In this document: positions 18,838-27,857 of the stretch, piece after piece
Position numbering within the stretch: the first letter of the stretch is position 1
Layout of the letters: the number at the start of each line of letters is the position of its first letter
NCBI GenBank assembly: GCA_041879295.1
Contig: CP047152.1
Span: 2,919,501-2,983,500 of the forward strand
Reading direction: 5' to 3'
Source: Pseudomonas putida
GTDB lineage: Bacteria; Pseudomonadota; Gammaproteobacteria; Pseudomonadales; Pseudomonadaceae
Length of the DNA stretch: 64,000 nt
Program-made: the position numbers and the translations under genes
Notes under the pieces: model-generated
Database searches by the model: none
Seen by the model: the letters and a program-made list of their open reading frames with translations, nothing else
Told to the model about the DNA's origin: nothing

Positions 18838-20088
18838 TCAGAACAGCTGCCAGGTGTACACCAGCGTCAGGCGGTTCTCGTCGATATCACTGCGGTAGTT
18901 GGAGCGCGCCATGGCATTCCTCACCCGAATCCCCAACCCTTTCAGTGCCCCGCTCTGCACCGCATAGCCGATATCCAGATCACGCTCGCGATCACGCCCC
19001 TCGTAACCCAGCCCGGTATCGACATTGTTACCGGTTATGTAGCGCACGGTCGCTGTCAGGCCCGGCACGCCCATGGCGGCGAAGTTGTAGTCGTAACGCA
19101 CCTGGTACGAGCGTTCGTCGGTGTAGGCAAACTCATAGGTCGGCACTTCGTTGCCCAGCGGCGAGATGTTGGCGAATACCCGTGGGAACGGGCTATCGCC
19201 ATAAATGCCCTGGTAGCCGGCATGGAAGCTGTGCCCGCCGTGCCGGGCAGTGAACAGCGAGAAGAACGCCTGGTTGTCGATGTTGCCCAGCAGCGCATCG
19301 CCTTGCTCACGCGCGGTGAAATAACCCAGGTTGGCGCTGAGTACCCAGTCCCCGACGGGTTTGCTGTGCTTCAGGCCAACGAAGCCTTGTTGGTAGATGT
19401 CCTCCAGCTGACCGTACCAAAGGCTGAGGCTGCTCTGGTTGGCATTGAACGCATAGTCCCCACCCACATAGTTGAACGCGTCGCTTTCGGCCTGCCGCAT
19501 CGGCACATGGCCAAGCATCGCGTTCATCTTGCCGTCGCCGCCTTCGTTGCGCAGGTGGGTGCTTTTCAAGTGCCCGGCCTGCACGGTCAGCCCGTCGATT
19601 TCAGACGAACTCAAACTCACGCCCTGATAGGTGGGTGGCAACAGGCGAATATCACTGAAGGTCAGCACCGGCAGGTTCGGTTGCAGTTCACCTGCACGCA
19701 GTTCGGTTTTTGATATCCGGGCCTTGAAGGTCGGCGCCAGGCGGCTGTACTCATCGGCAGCACGGCCGTCGCCATGCACCGGCAACAGGCCGGTATTGGC
19801 GCGGTCTGGACTGCTGTCCAGCTTGATCCCCAGCAACCCCAGGGCGTCCACGCCAAAGCCGACCGGGCCCGGGGTGTAGCCACTTTTGAAGTCGAGGATG
19901 AAACCCTGGGCCCACTCCTCGGCCTTGGACTGTTTGTTGGCCCCGACAATGTCGGAGAAATCGCGGCTGAAGTAGTAGTTACGGGCACTCAGGGTGGCCT
20001 TCGAATCCTCGAAGAAGCCGCCTTCGGCAGCCAGCAGTGGCTGGCTGAGCAATGTCAGGCCCAGGGCAACGCAAGGGGTGTGGTTCAT
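18838..20088 (-). CDS. benF: OprD-family outer-membrane porin, benzoate type
   Basis: A 416-residue OprD/Occ-family porin with a signal peptide ([16 protein letters not shown]) and the usual mature start [21 protein letters not shown]. It ends in an aromatic residue (VYTWQLF), as beta-barrels do for assembly by BAM. It is the last gene of the minus-strand benzoate block, 54 nt after benE, so a role in benzoate entry across the outer membrane is well supported by context. The start has AAGAGAG upstream. Confidence 0.93.
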   Translation of the reverse strand: MNHTPCVALGLTLLSQPLLAAEGGFFEDSKATLSARNYYFSRDFSDIVGANKQSKAEEWAQGFILDFKSGYTPGPVGFGVDALGLLGIKLDSSPDRANTGLLPVHGDGRAADEYSRLAPTFKARISKTELRAGELQPNLPVLTFSDIRLLPPTYQGVSLSSSEIDGLTVQAGHLKSTHLRNEGGDGKMNAMLGHVPMRQAESDAFNYVGGDYAFNANQSSLSLWYGQLEDIYQQGFVGLKHSKPVGDWVLSANLGYFTAREQGDALLGNIDNQAFFSLFTARHGGHSFHAGYQGIYGDSPFPRVFANISPLGNEVPTYEFAYTDERSYQVRYDYNFAAMGVPGLTATVRYITGNNVDTGLGYEGRDRERDLDIGYAVQSGALKGLGIRVRNAMARSNYRSDIDENRLTLVYTWQLF

Positions 20089-20142
20089 TCCGAAGCTCTC
20101 TTGATCTTGTTTTTATGGGTAAAGCGTTGGAAACACGGCAGT

Positions 20143-21342
20143 TCATGGGGTACGGCGCAGCACCTCCCGGGCACGTGGTTGGCGCAGCCTCAGCAGCGCG
20201 TGCGCCAGCAGGCCGAACAGCAGCCCCCAGAACGCTGCCGACAGGCCCAGGAAAGCCACCCCCGAAGCGGTGACCAGGAAGGTGAACAGCCCGGCGTCGC
20301 GCTCGGCCGGTTCTGCCAGACTGCGGACCAAGGCTTCGCTGATGGCGCCATACAGGGCCAAACCGGCCAAGGCCGCGATCAGTACGGCGGGAAAGGCGGC
20401 GAACAGCGACATCAAGGTGGCCCCGGCAATGCCCAGCAGCAGATACAACACACTGCCAGCCACCGCTGCCACATAACGCCGTTGGGGGTTTTCATGGGCT
20501 TCCTGGCCGGTGCACAGGCTGGCGGTAACCGCCGCCAGGTTCAGCCCGTGGCAACCGAACGGCGCCAGTAGCGCCCCAGCCAGGGCACTGGCGCTGATCA
20601 GCGGGCTGGCCGGCGTGACGTAGCCAGCGTTGCGCAGTACCGCCATACCCGGCATGAATTGCCCGGTCAGCGCCACCAGCACCATCGGCAGCGCCAGACT
20701 GAATACCGCCGACAGGCTGAACTGGGGGGTGATCCACTGGGGTGAGGCCAGTTCCAGCACCAGTACTTCGCTGCGCAACGTACCGCTGGCCACGGTCACC
20801 AGCATGCCCACGCCCAGCACCGCAGCCACGGCATAGCGCGGCTGCACCCGACGCATCAGCACGTAGGTGACGAACATCGCCAGTACCAGCAGCGGTTGCA
20901 CCGGCAAGGCGCGGAACACCTCGATGCCAAAACTGAACAGGATCCCGGCCTGCATACCGGCAGCGATAGAACCCGGCAGGCGCGCGATGATGCGGTCGAA
21001 GGCCCCGCTGATGCCGATCAGCAGCAGGACCAGGTTGGCCACCAGGTAGGCGCCCACGGCCTGCGCCAGGCCCAGTTGCGGCAAGGCGGTGACCAACAGC
21101 GCCGACCCCGGGATCGACCAGGCGATCACTACCGGCACGCGGTAGCGCAGGCTGAGCAGCGCACCGAGTACGGCACTGCCCATGGACACGGCCCAAACCC
21201 AGGACGACAACTGCTGGTGCGACAGGCCGGCCGCTTCGGCGGCGTGGAAAATGATCACCAACGGGCCGGCGTAGGAGATCGTGGTGGCAATGCAGCCGGC
21301 GACAATGGCCGATACAGAGCAGTCTTTGATCAGCGTTTTCAT
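20143..21342 (-). CDS. benE: Benzoate/H+ symporter BenE
   Basis: A 399-residue inner-membrane benzoate symporter of the BenE family, with about twelve helices. It contains TTISYAGPLVIIFHAAEAAG, SIPGSALLVTALP and FGCHGLNLAAVTASLCTGQEAH, all family hallmarks. The chosen ATG at 21342 starts MKTLIKDCSVSAIVAG; an in-frame upstream stretch runs through a REP palindrome and is unlikely to be coding. It lies downstream of catA and upstream of benF and provides a second benzoate uptake route next to BenK. Confidence 0.95.
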   Translation of the reverse strand: MKTLIKDCSVSAIVAGCIATTISYAGPLVIIFHAAEAAGLSHQQLSSWVWAVSMGSAVLGALLSLRYRVPVVIAWSIPGSALLVTALPQLGLAQAVGAYLVANLVLLLIGISGAFDRIIARLPGSIAAGMQAGILFSFGIEVFRALPVQPLLVLAMFVTYVLMRRVQPRYAVAAVLGVGMLVTVASGTLRSEVLVLELASPQWITPQFSLSAVFSLALPMVLVALTGQFMPGMAVLRNAGYVTPASPLISASALAGALLAPFGCHGLNLAAVTASLCTGQEAHENPQRRYVAAVAGSVLYLLLGIAGATLMSLFAAFPAVLIAALAGLALYGAISEALVRSLAEPAERDAGLFTFLVTASGVAFLGLSAAFWGLLFGLLAHALLRLRQPRAREVLRRTP

Positions 21343-21397
21343 GAAGCGTCTCGCAAGGCAGCGGCCGGCCTTTGTGGCGGGCTCTTGTTTGGGTGTT

Positions 21398-21477
21398 GGC
21401 TGCTTCGCGGGCATGCCCGCTCCCACAGGTGAAGCCTGTGTAGTCGTTGTGGGAGCGGGCAAGCCCGCGAAACAGCC
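21398..21477. repeat. REP pair between catA and benE
   Basis: Two inverted REP elements: GGCTGCTTCGCGGGCATGCC at the left and GCGGGCAAGCCCGCGAAACA at the right, each extended by CTCCCACA/TGTGGGAG. Together they form a large palindrome that could end or stabilise the catA transcript. Confidence 0.88.
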
Positions 21478-21488
21478 CACTCGGTGGA

Positions 21489-22403
21489 TCAGGCCTCCTG
21501 CAAAGCCCGCGGCCGCCCGCTGCGCTGCTCATCGGCACCGCCCTGGGCCTGCTGCAACTGGAAGTCGAACTTCAGCTCGGCATGCCGACCCTCCGGCCCT
21601 TCGACGAACACCACCTCCCCGACCAGCCCGTCCCGTGTGGCATAGGCAAAGTCATCCCACAGGTACTTGTCCCCCGACAGGTTTATCTGCGTGGTCAGGT
21701 GCCGGTACCCTGGCGCCGATATAAAGAAGTGCACATGCGCCGGGCGCTGGCCATGACGGCCCAGCAGGTCCAGGCATTCCTGGGTTGGCCCCTGCGGGTC
21801 GCAGCCATAGCCCGATGGCACGATGGAGCGCGCGCGGTAGCGCCCCTGAGCATCGGTAACGATGCGCCGACGCAGGTTGTACGCCGACTGGCTTTGGTCG
21901 AAGAACGAATAGGTACCACGGGTGTTGGCATGCCACAGGTCGACCGTGGCACCCGGTAGCGGGTGTCCGTGCGGGTCCAGCACCTGGCCTTCCAGGAACA
22001 TCACCGTGGCGACGCCCTCCTCGCTGCCGTCGTCCATGCGCACTTCACCTTGGGCAATCGGTGCGCCAGCCACGTACAACGGGCCTTCGATGGTGCGTGG
22101 AGTACCGCCAACCCGCCCTGCCTCGTGGTCCTTGGCATCCTGCAGCAGGTCAAGGAAGTGTTCGAGGCCCAGCCCCGCCACCAGCAGCCCGGCCTCGCCG
22201 CGACCGCCCAGGCGGTTGAGGTAGTCGACGGCGTGCCAGAACTCGTCTTCGCTGATGTCCAGGTCTTCGATCAGCCGCGCGGTGTCCTGCAGCAGGCGCT
22301 GCACGATGCGTTTGAGGCGTGGGTTGCCGGCCGCATTACCAAAGCCTGCGGCCTCCTCGAAGAACTGCTGTATCTCGGCAGTATGGGAAATGTTCACGGT
22401 CAT
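21489..22403 (-). CDS. catA: Catechol 1,2-dioxygenase (second copy type, ben-linked)
   Basis: A 304-residue intradiol dioxygenase that cleaves catechol to cis,cis-muconate, the step after BenD. The N-terminal helical linker (residues 1-100) is followed by the catalytic beta domain with the four Fe(III) ligands Y165, Y199, H223 and H225 (GTYSFF, PSGYGC, PAHVHF). GAGGT precedes the ATG. It lies 28 nt after benK on the same strand. No catB or catC is present in the window, so muconate must be handled by genes elsewhere; this matches the ben-linked second catA known in P. putida. Confidence 0.97.
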   Translation of the reverse strand: MTVNISHTAEIQQFFEEAAGFGNAAGNPRLKRIVQRLLQDTARLIEDLDISEDEFWHAVDYLNRLGGRGEAGLLVAGLGLEHFLDLLQDAKDHEAGRVGGTPRTIEGPLYVAGAPIAQGEVRMDDGSEEGVATVMFLEGQVLDPHGHPLPGATVDLWHANTRGTYSFFDQSQSAYNLRRRIVTDAQGRYRARSIVPSGYGCDPQGPTQECLDLLGRHGQRPAHVHFFISAPGYRHLTTQINLSGDKYLWDDFAYATRDGLVGEVVFVEGPEGRHAELKFDFQLQQAQGGADEQRSGRPRALQEA

Positions 22404-22432
22404 GGGGGTTACCTCGTCTTGTTCTGTTCGGT

Positions 22433-23761
22433 TCAGGCCTGCGCCGCCAGGGCCTGGGCGTGGCGCCGACCACTGGCCAGGTGCACGGCCATGGCCAGCG
22501 CGGCGATGGCGCCAGGGATGGCAAAGGCAATGAAATTGAGTTGCAGTGGCAAGTTGATGCCCATCAACGCACCGCCCAGCAGCGGGCCGACGATGGCGCC
22601 ATTACGGCCGATGCCCGAGGCCCAGCCCAGACCGGTAGAGCGCACCGACAGGCCGTACATCTGCGCAGCGCCTGCATACAGCAGGATCTGCGTACCAATG
22701 GTGGTGGCGCCGGCAATGAAGATCAGCAGGTACAGCACCGGCATCGGGCTGTTCACCCCCAGCAGGCTGATCGACAGTGCGGCGGCAATGAAGAACGCCA
22801 CCTTCACCTTGACCAGGTTGTAGCGGTCGCCCAGCCAGCCGCCGAGGATTGCCCCGGCCATGCCGCCAAAGTTCAGTGCCAGCAGGAATGACAGGCTTGA
22901 GCCCAGGCTGTAGCCGGCGTTGGCCATCAGCTTGGGCAGCCAGGAGCTCAGGGCGTAGACCATCAGCAGGCAGCAGAAGAACGCAACCCACAGCGCCAGG
23001 GTGCGAATCGCCAGGCCATTGCGGAACAGTTCCAGCACCGAAGCGCTGCTGCCTTTGCGGTCGGCCGCCTGAAGCACATCATCGGCCTGGACATCGCAGT
23101 CCGGGTCCAGCCGCTTGAGTAGCGTGCGTGCTTCCTCGATACGGCCTTGGCGCACCAGGAAGCCGATGGATTCAGGCAGGTAGTAAAGAATCACCGGTAA
23201 CAGCAGCAGTGGCACAGCGGCGGCAAAGAACATCGACTCCCAGCCAAAACGCGGCAGCATGAAAATGCCGACACCTGCCGAAAGCATGCCGCCTAGCGAA
23301 TAGCCACTGAACATGATCGCCACCAGCGTGCTGCGCAGGCGCTTGGGCGCGTATTCGTTCATCAGTGCCACGGCGTTGGGCATCAGGCCGCCACAGCCCA
23401 GGCCGGCGATGAAGCGGTAGATGCCAAACTCGCTCGGGCTGCTGGCAAAGCCGTTGAGGATAGTCGCCCCCGAAAACAAGGCGAAACAGATGGCAATGCC
23501 CTTCTTGCGCCCGATACGGTCGGCCAGGCTGCCAAAGGCCAGGGCGCCGAACATCATGCCGAACAGCGCATAGCTGCCCAGTGCACCGGCCTGCAACGGG
23601 GTCAGCCCCCACTCTTTCATGATGACCGGCAGTACCACACCGTAGATGAACAGGTCATAGCCGTCGAAAATCAGTAGCAGGCCGCACCAGGCCATGACCA
23701 TCCAGTGAAACGAGGTAAAGCGCGCATTGTCGATGATCGGGTGTACGTCAAGGGTTCGCAT
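22433..23761 (-). CDS. benK: Benzoate MFS transporter BenK
   Basis: A 442-residue major facilitator of the aromatic acid:H+ symporter family, with twelve helices. Family signatures are MAWCGLLLIFDGYDLFIYGV near the N-terminus, FGSLADRIGRKKGIAI in the first cytoplasmic loop and GGWLGDRYN in the second half. The Asp residues of the DGYDL motif are those needed for aromatic acid transport in relatives such as PcaK. It lies between benD and catA. Confidence 0.96.
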   Translation of the reverse strand: MRTLDVHPIIDNARFTSFHWMVMAWCGLLLIFDGYDLFIYGVVLPVIMKEWGLTPLQAGALGSYALFGMMFGALAFGSLADRIGRKKGIAICFALFSGATILNGFASSPSEFGIYRFIAGLGCGGLMPNAVALMNEYAPKRLRSTLVAIMFSGYSLGGMLSAGVGIFMLPRFGWESMFFAAAVPLLLLPVILYYLPESIGFLVRQGRIEEARTLLKRLDPDCDVQADDVLQAADRKGSSASVLELFRNGLAIRTLALWVAFFCCLLMVYALSSWLPKLMANAGYSLGSSLSFLLALNFGGMAGAILGGWLGDRYNLVKVKVAFFIAAALSISLLGVNSPMPVLYLLIFIAGATTIGTQILLYAGAAQMYGLSVRSTGLGWASGIGRNGAIVGPLLGGALMGINLPLQLNFIAFAIPGAIAALAMAVHLASGRRHAQALAAQA

Positions 23762-23818
23762 GGCATCTGTCGCTCTTGTTTTTGTTGTGAAAGAAAGCTT
23801 TTGCCTTGAGGTTGCAGT

Positions 23819-24580
23819 TCAGCCGAGATCGCCGCCCCCTACCGGCAGGGTCACGCCGGTGATGTACGAGGCTTCGTCGGACGCGAGGAACAGAATGGCC
23901 CCCACCTGCTCGTCGATACTGCCGTAGCGGTGCATCAGACTGCTGTCGAGGGTCTGGTCGACGATCTGCTGGTACCAGTGCTTTTCCTGCTCGGTTTGCG
24001 CTGCACTGTTGCGCGGTACCCGCCGGGGTGGCGCTTCGGTGCCGCCGGGCGCGGTGGCGTTTACACGGATCCCACGGCCAGCCGTTTCGAAGGCCAGGCA
24101 GGCGGTGAGCGCATTGACGCCGCCTTTGGCCGCGCCATAGGGCACACGGTTGACGCCACGGGTGGCGATGGAAGAAACGTTGACGATGACGCCGCTGCCA
24201 CGTTCAAGCATGTAGGGCAGCGCGGCATGGCAGCACCACAGTGTCGGGAACAGCGAACGGCGCACTTCGGCCTCGATCTGCTCGACATCGTAGTGCTCGA
24301 AGGGCTTGGCCCAAATGGTCCCACCTACGTTGTTGACCAGAATGTCGAGGCGCCCAAAGGCTTCCACCGCGCTGGCCATGACCCGGGCGCAGTCGGTGTG
24401 TTGCTCCAGGTCGGCGGTGAGGGTAAGCATGCCTTCACCCGCCAGCTCGTGGACCAGTTCGGAACGGTCTACGGCCACCACTTGCGCACCTTCGGCCTTC
24501 AGCCGCCAGCACACGCCACGGCCGATGCCTTGTGCAGCACCGGTGACCAGGGCGACCTTGCCTTGGAATCTGTTGTTCAT
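23819..24580 (-). CDS. benD: Benzoate diol dehydrogenase BenD
   Basis: A 253-residue short-chain dehydrogenase that oxidises 1,6-dihydroxycyclohexa-2,4-diene-1-carboxylate to catechol with NAD+ and loss of CO2. The Rossmann motif is TGAAQGIG (13-20), NNVGG follows the fourth strand, and the catalytic Ser, Y148 and K152 are present (VSSIATRG, PYGAAKG). The ATG at 24580 follows CTGGAG. It is separated from benC by 194 nt that contain a REP pair. Confidence 0.96.
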   Translation of the reverse strand: MNNRFQGKVALVTGAAQGIGRGVCWRLKAEGAQVVAVDRSELVHELAGEGMLTLTADLEQHTDCARVMASAVEAFGRLDILVNNVGGTIWAKPFEHYDVEQIEAEVRRSLFPTLWCCHAALPYMLERGSGVIVNVSSIATRGVNRVPYGAAKGGVNALTACLAFETAGRGIRVNATAPGGTEAPPRRVPRNSAAQTEQEKHWYQQIVDQTLDSSLMHRYGSIDEQVGAILFLASDEASYITGVTLPVGGGDLG

Positions 24581-24654
24581 ATGCAAATCTCCAGTTCGCG
24601 AGAGACCCTGCGGCTGCAACTGTCTTGCTCAAAGCCTGAAAGGCTGCGCGATCA

Positions 24655-24741
24655 CTGTGGAAGCGGGCTTGCCCGCGAACACGGGCGAAGCCCGTGCCAT
24701 CCACCGCGCAACCTGCTTCGCGGGCTCGCCCGCTCCCACAG
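24655..24741. repeat. REP pair between benC and benD
   Basis: Inverted REP arms (CTGTGGAAGCGGGCTTGCCC and GGGCTCGCCCGCTCCCACAG) enclose a smaller hairpin, CACGGGC-GAA-GCCCGTG. It splits the dioxygenase genes benABC from benD and could set their relative mRNA levels. Confidence 0.88.
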
Positions 24742-24774
24742 GGTCGGCGTATTGCTTTGAATCAGAGGGGGCTG

Positions 24775-25785
24775 TCAGGCCGCAGCCGCAAACTTCTCGT
24801 AGTAGAAGTTGGCCGGGGTAATGCCCTGCTCGCGCACGTACTGGCTGACCGCTTCCACCATGGGTGGCGGCCCGCACAGGTATACGTCCACATCGCCGTC
24901 ATTGAGGTGGCGTGGCTCGATGTGCTGGGTGACATAGCCCTTCTGCGGGTACTGGCTGTCCGGGTTGGCGACGCAGGCGCTGTAGGTGAAGTTGGGGATA
25001 CGTGCCGCCAGCGCTTGCAGACGGTCGAGTTCGACCAGGTCGAAGTCGTTGGTCACGCCGTAGATCAGGTGCAGCGGATGCTCACTGCCCTGCTCGGCGA
25101 TCTTCTCCAGCATCGCAGTGAACGGCGCCAGCCCGGTACCACCGGCCAGCAGCAACAGCGGGCGCTGGATCGGCCGCAGGTAAAAGCTGCCCAACGGCCC
25201 GGCCAGGGTCAGGCTGTCGCCAGCCTTGGCAAGGTTGGTCAGGAAGCTGCTCATCAGCCCACCCGGTACGTTGCGGATCAGGAAGCTGACTTCGCCGTCC
25301 TTCTGCAGCGAGCTGAACGAATAGGCCCGGCTCTGCTCGCTGCCCGGCACCTTGAGGTTGACGTACTGCCCCGGCAGGAAGGCCAGACGGCTCAGGGCCT
25401 CGCCCTTGATCGACAGGGCAATGGTGCTGACCGACAGCTGGCGGACATCGCTGATGGCGGCCTCGAAACTGGCCTGCTCGGTCTTGCACAACTGCGACGA
25501 AGCCGGGATGCGGATGACGCAGTCGCTTTCAGCGCGCATCTGGCACGTCAGCACGTAGCCTTCGGCGATTTCGTCTTCGCTCAAGGCGTCTTCGATGAAG
25601 TTGTCGCCAAGGTCATAACGACCGGACTCAGCCTTGCACTTACAGGTCCCGCAAGCGCCGTCACGGCAGTCCAGCGGAATGTTTATGCCTTGGCGGTAAG
25701 CGGCGTCGGCCACGGTTTCTTGACCGGTGGCTTCAATGAAGCGGGTAACCCCGTCTTCGAAATTCAGTGCGATCTGGTAGCTCAT
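24775..25785 (-). CDS. benC: Benzoate 1,2-dioxygenase reductase BenC
   Basis: A 336-residue electron-transfer protein that passes electrons from NADH to the BenAB oxygenase. Residues 1-95 form a plant-type [2Fe-2S] ferredoxin with Cys 40, 45, 48 and 81. The FAD domain has RAYSFSS and the NAD domain GGTGLAPFTAML and CGPPPMVEAV. GAGGT precedes the start at 25785; the frame extends upstream into the benB-benC gap without a ribosome site. It is 72 nt behind benB. Confidence 0.97.
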   Translation of the reverse strand: MSYQIALNFEDGVTRFIEATGQETVADAAYRQGINIPLDCRDGACGTCKCKAESGRYDLGDNFIEDALSEDEIAEGYVLTCQMRAESDCVIRIPASSQLCKTEQASFEAAISDVRQLSVSTIALSIKGEALSRLAFLPGQYVNLKVPGSEQSRAYSFSSLQKDGEVSFLIRNVPGGLMSSFLTNLAKAGDSLTLAGPLGSFYLRPIQRPLLLLAGGTGLAPFTAMLEKIAEQGSEHPLHLIYGVTNDFDLVELDRLQALAARIPNFTYSACVANPDSQYPQKGYVTQHIEPRHLNDGDVDVYLCGPPPMVEAVSQYVREQGITPANFYYEKFAAAA

Positions 25786-25857
25786 GTTGCACCTCGCGGG
25801 CGAGCCGGGCCACGGCGCGTCACAAGACGCACCGGGCAATGCTCGCAAAACCCTGTA

Positions 25858-26343
25858 TCAGATGTGGTAGATGTCGATGACCTGGCGGACGTAGTCGTTC
25901 TTCAGCACCACCTTCTTGGCCTTGATCAGCGGCTGCTCGCCGCGCAGGTCGAGGGTGTAGAAGCTGGTGCCGAAGTAACTGTCGGTGGTCTTGTAGCGGA
26001 AGCTGAGGGTGTGCCAGTTGAAGCGCACCTGGCAGCTACCCTCGCCCTGCTCGACGATCTCGATGTTGCTGATGTTGTGCGAGGTGCGGGTGTCGGGCAC
26101 GGTCGCACTGGAGCGCTCGGTCTTGATGCGGAACACGCGGTCTTCCAGGCCGCCACGGTTGCCGTACCAGATCAGTGAGATTTCGCTTTGCGGGTCTTCG
26201 GTGAGGGTGTCGTCATCGTCCCAGCTCGGCATCCAGAAGCTGGCATCGCTGGCGTACAGTTCCAGCCACTGGTCCCACTGGGCATCGTCCAGATAGCGCG
26301 CTTCGCGGTACAGGAAGTCGCGCACGGTTTCATACAGGCTCAT
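25858..26343 (-). CDS. benB: Benzoate 1,2-dioxygenase small subunit BenB
   Basis: A 161-residue beta subunit of the ring-hydroxylating dioxygenase (SnoaL-like/scorpion fold). It opens [20 protein letters not shown], and [14 protein letters not shown] and [12 protein letters not shown] strands are recognisable. The subunit is structural and completes the alpha3beta3 enzyme with BenA. The ATG overlaps the benA stop codon in an ATGA, so translation is coupled. Confidence 0.97.
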   Translation of the reverse strand: MSLYETVRDFLYREARYLDDAQWDQWLELYASDASFWMPSWDDDDTLTEDPQSEISLIWYGNRGGLEDRVFRIKTERSSATVPDTRTSHNISNIEIVEQGEGSCQVRFNWHTLSFRYKTTDSYFGTSFYTLDLRGEQPLIKAKKVVLKNDYVRQVIDIYHI

Positions 26344-27698
26344 TGCACGGCCTCCACGGGGATCAGCTGCTGTTCGTCCTTGAGGGCCTGGATCATGGTG
26401 TCCTGCCAGTACTTGTGCTGCAGCACGAACAGGCCTTCGTCCTCGGTGCGCACGCCCGACAGCAGGGGTTCGAGTTCAATCTCCTTGGCCGCCTCATCGG
26501 CACCTTCGACCCAGTGTTTGGCGCCGCGAGACATGTCGTTCCAGCCGGTACCGCCGCCGTAGCCGGTCTGGCACGAGCGGAATTCTTCCAGGTCGTCCGG
26601 GGTGGCCATGCCGCTGACGTTGAAGAAGTCTTCGTACTGGCGAATACGCTTTGCACGGGCATCGGCGCTCTCGCCTTTCGGCGCGATGCAGTAGATGGTG
26701 ATTTCGGTCTTGTTCACCGAAATCGGACGGGCAACGCGGATCTGCGAGCTGAACTGATCCATCAGGTACACGTTGGGGTACAGGCACAGGTTGCGCGAAT
26801 TTTCGATCATCCAGTCGGCGCGCGCCTGGCCGAAGTCGGCAGCCAATTGGTCGCGGCGTTCATAGGCCGGGCGGTCTTCCGGGTTGGCCCAACGGGTCCA
26901 CAGCAGCAGGTGGCCGTGGTCGAAGGAATAGAAACCGCCGCCCTGCTTGGCCCAGGCGCCAGCACTCATGGTCTTGATCTCGTCACCCGCCTCGCGCTGC
27001 TTGCGCTGGTTCTGGGTGGCAGCGTAGTTCCAGTGCACGGAGCTTACGTGGTAGCCGTCAGCGCCGTTTTCGGCGGTGAGCTTCCAGTTGCCTTCGTAAA
27101 TGTACGAGCTGGCACCGCGCAGCACTTCCAGGCCTTCAGGCGACTGATCGACGATCATGTCGATGATCTTCGCCGACTCGCCAAGGTGCTCGACCAGCGG
27201 CTTCACATCGGCGTTCAGGCTGCCGAACAAAAAACCCCGGTACGACTCGAAGCGTGCCACCTTGGTCAGGTCGTGGGAGCCGTCGCAGTTGAAGCTGTCG
27301 GGGTAGCCGGCGTTGCTGGGGTCTTTCACCTTCAGCAGTTTGCCGCTGTTGTTGAACGTCCAGCCGTGGAACGGGCAGGTATAGCTGGAACGGTTGCCGC
27401 GCTTGTGCCGGCACAGCATGGCACCGCGGTGGCTGCAGGCGTTGAGGAAGGCATTGAGCTCACCGTCCTTGTTGCGCGCGATGAAAATCGGCTGGCGCCC
27501 CATGGTCAGGGTGAGGAAGTCATTCTTCTCGGGGATCTGGCTTTCGTGGGCCAGGTAGATCCAGTTGCCCTCGAAGATGTGTTTCATCTCCAGGTCGAAC
27601 AGCCGTGGGTCGGTGAACATCTCGCGCTTGCAGCGGTAGATGCCCTTTTCACGGTCGTCCTCGAGCAAGGCATTGAGGTAGTCGAATCCCAGGGACAT
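26340..27698 (-). CDS. benA: Benzoate 1,2-dioxygenase large subunit BenA
   Basis: A 452-residue catalytic alpha subunit that converts benzoate to the cis-diol. The Rieske [2Fe-2S] ligands are C88, H90, C108 and H111 (CSHRGAM, CPFHGW). The mononuclear iron site is seen in [14 protein letters not shown] with H217 and H222 and the bridging Asp214. AGGGAGA stands in front of the ATG. It is the first gene of the operon and has two BenR-type half-sites 65-100 nt upstream. Confidence 0.98.
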   Translation of the reverse strand: MSLGFDYLNALLEDDREKGIYRCKREMFTDPRLFDLEMKHIFEGNWIYLAHESQIPEKNDFLTLTMGRQPIFIARNKDGELNAFLNACSHRGAMLCRHKRGNRSSYTCPFHGWTFNNSGKLLKVKDPSNAGYPDSFNCDGSHDLTKVARFESYRGFLFGSLNADVKPLVEHLGESAKIIDMIVDQSPEGLEVLRGASSYIYEGNWKLTAENGADGYHVSSVHWNYAATQNQRKQREAGDEIKTMSAGAWAKQGGGFYSFDHGHLLLWTRWANPEDRPAYERRDQLAADFGQARADWMIENSRNLCLYPNVYLMDQFSSQIRVARPISVNKTEITIYCIAPKGESADARAKRIRQYEDFFNVSGMATPDDLEEFRSCQTGYGGGTGWNDMSRGAKHWVEGADEAAKEIELEPLLSGVRTEDEGLFVLQHKYWQDTMIQALKDEQQLIPVEAVQ

Positions 27699-27761
27699 GG
27701 CCAGGGTCTCCCTTGTTATTGTTTAGACCTGGTCAGGTTAGAGGCTGGGATTGGGTCGCAA

Positions 27762-27797
27762 TATCCGGTTTGTGCGGGGTGCTATCCGTTTTGTGCA
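27762..27797 (-). promoter_or_regulatory. BenR/XylS-type operator of the benA promoter
   Basis: Two direct half-sites read on the minus strand: TGCA-CAAAAC-GGATA (27797 to 27783) and CGCA-CAAACC-GGATA (27776 to 27762). Their starts are 21 nt apart. This fits the TGCA-N6-GGNTA half-site and spacing of XylS/BenR; the proximal site has C instead of T at its first base. The promoter proper must lie between here and benA. Confidence 0.88.
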
Positions 27798-27830
27798 GGT
27801 TGAGGTAACAGGTTCAAGCGTCTCTTCGCG

Positions 27831-27856
27831 GGCGTACCCGCGAGAGACCGGTACCG
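27831..27856. repeat. REP-like palindrome at the benR 3' end
   Basis: CGCGGG-CGTA-CCCGCG with imperfect TCTCTT/GAGAGA flanks sits just downstream of the benR stop codon and before the benA operator. It may act as the benR terminator. Confidence 0.6.
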
Positions 27857-27857
27857 T

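Noticed and set aside
24694..26178. 494-codon plus-strand frame over benC/benB
   Set aside because: It is antisense to well-defined benzoate dioxygenase genes with all cofactor motifs.
26343..27803. 486-codon plus-strand frame over benA
   Set aside because: It is antisense to benA and would cross the benA operator.
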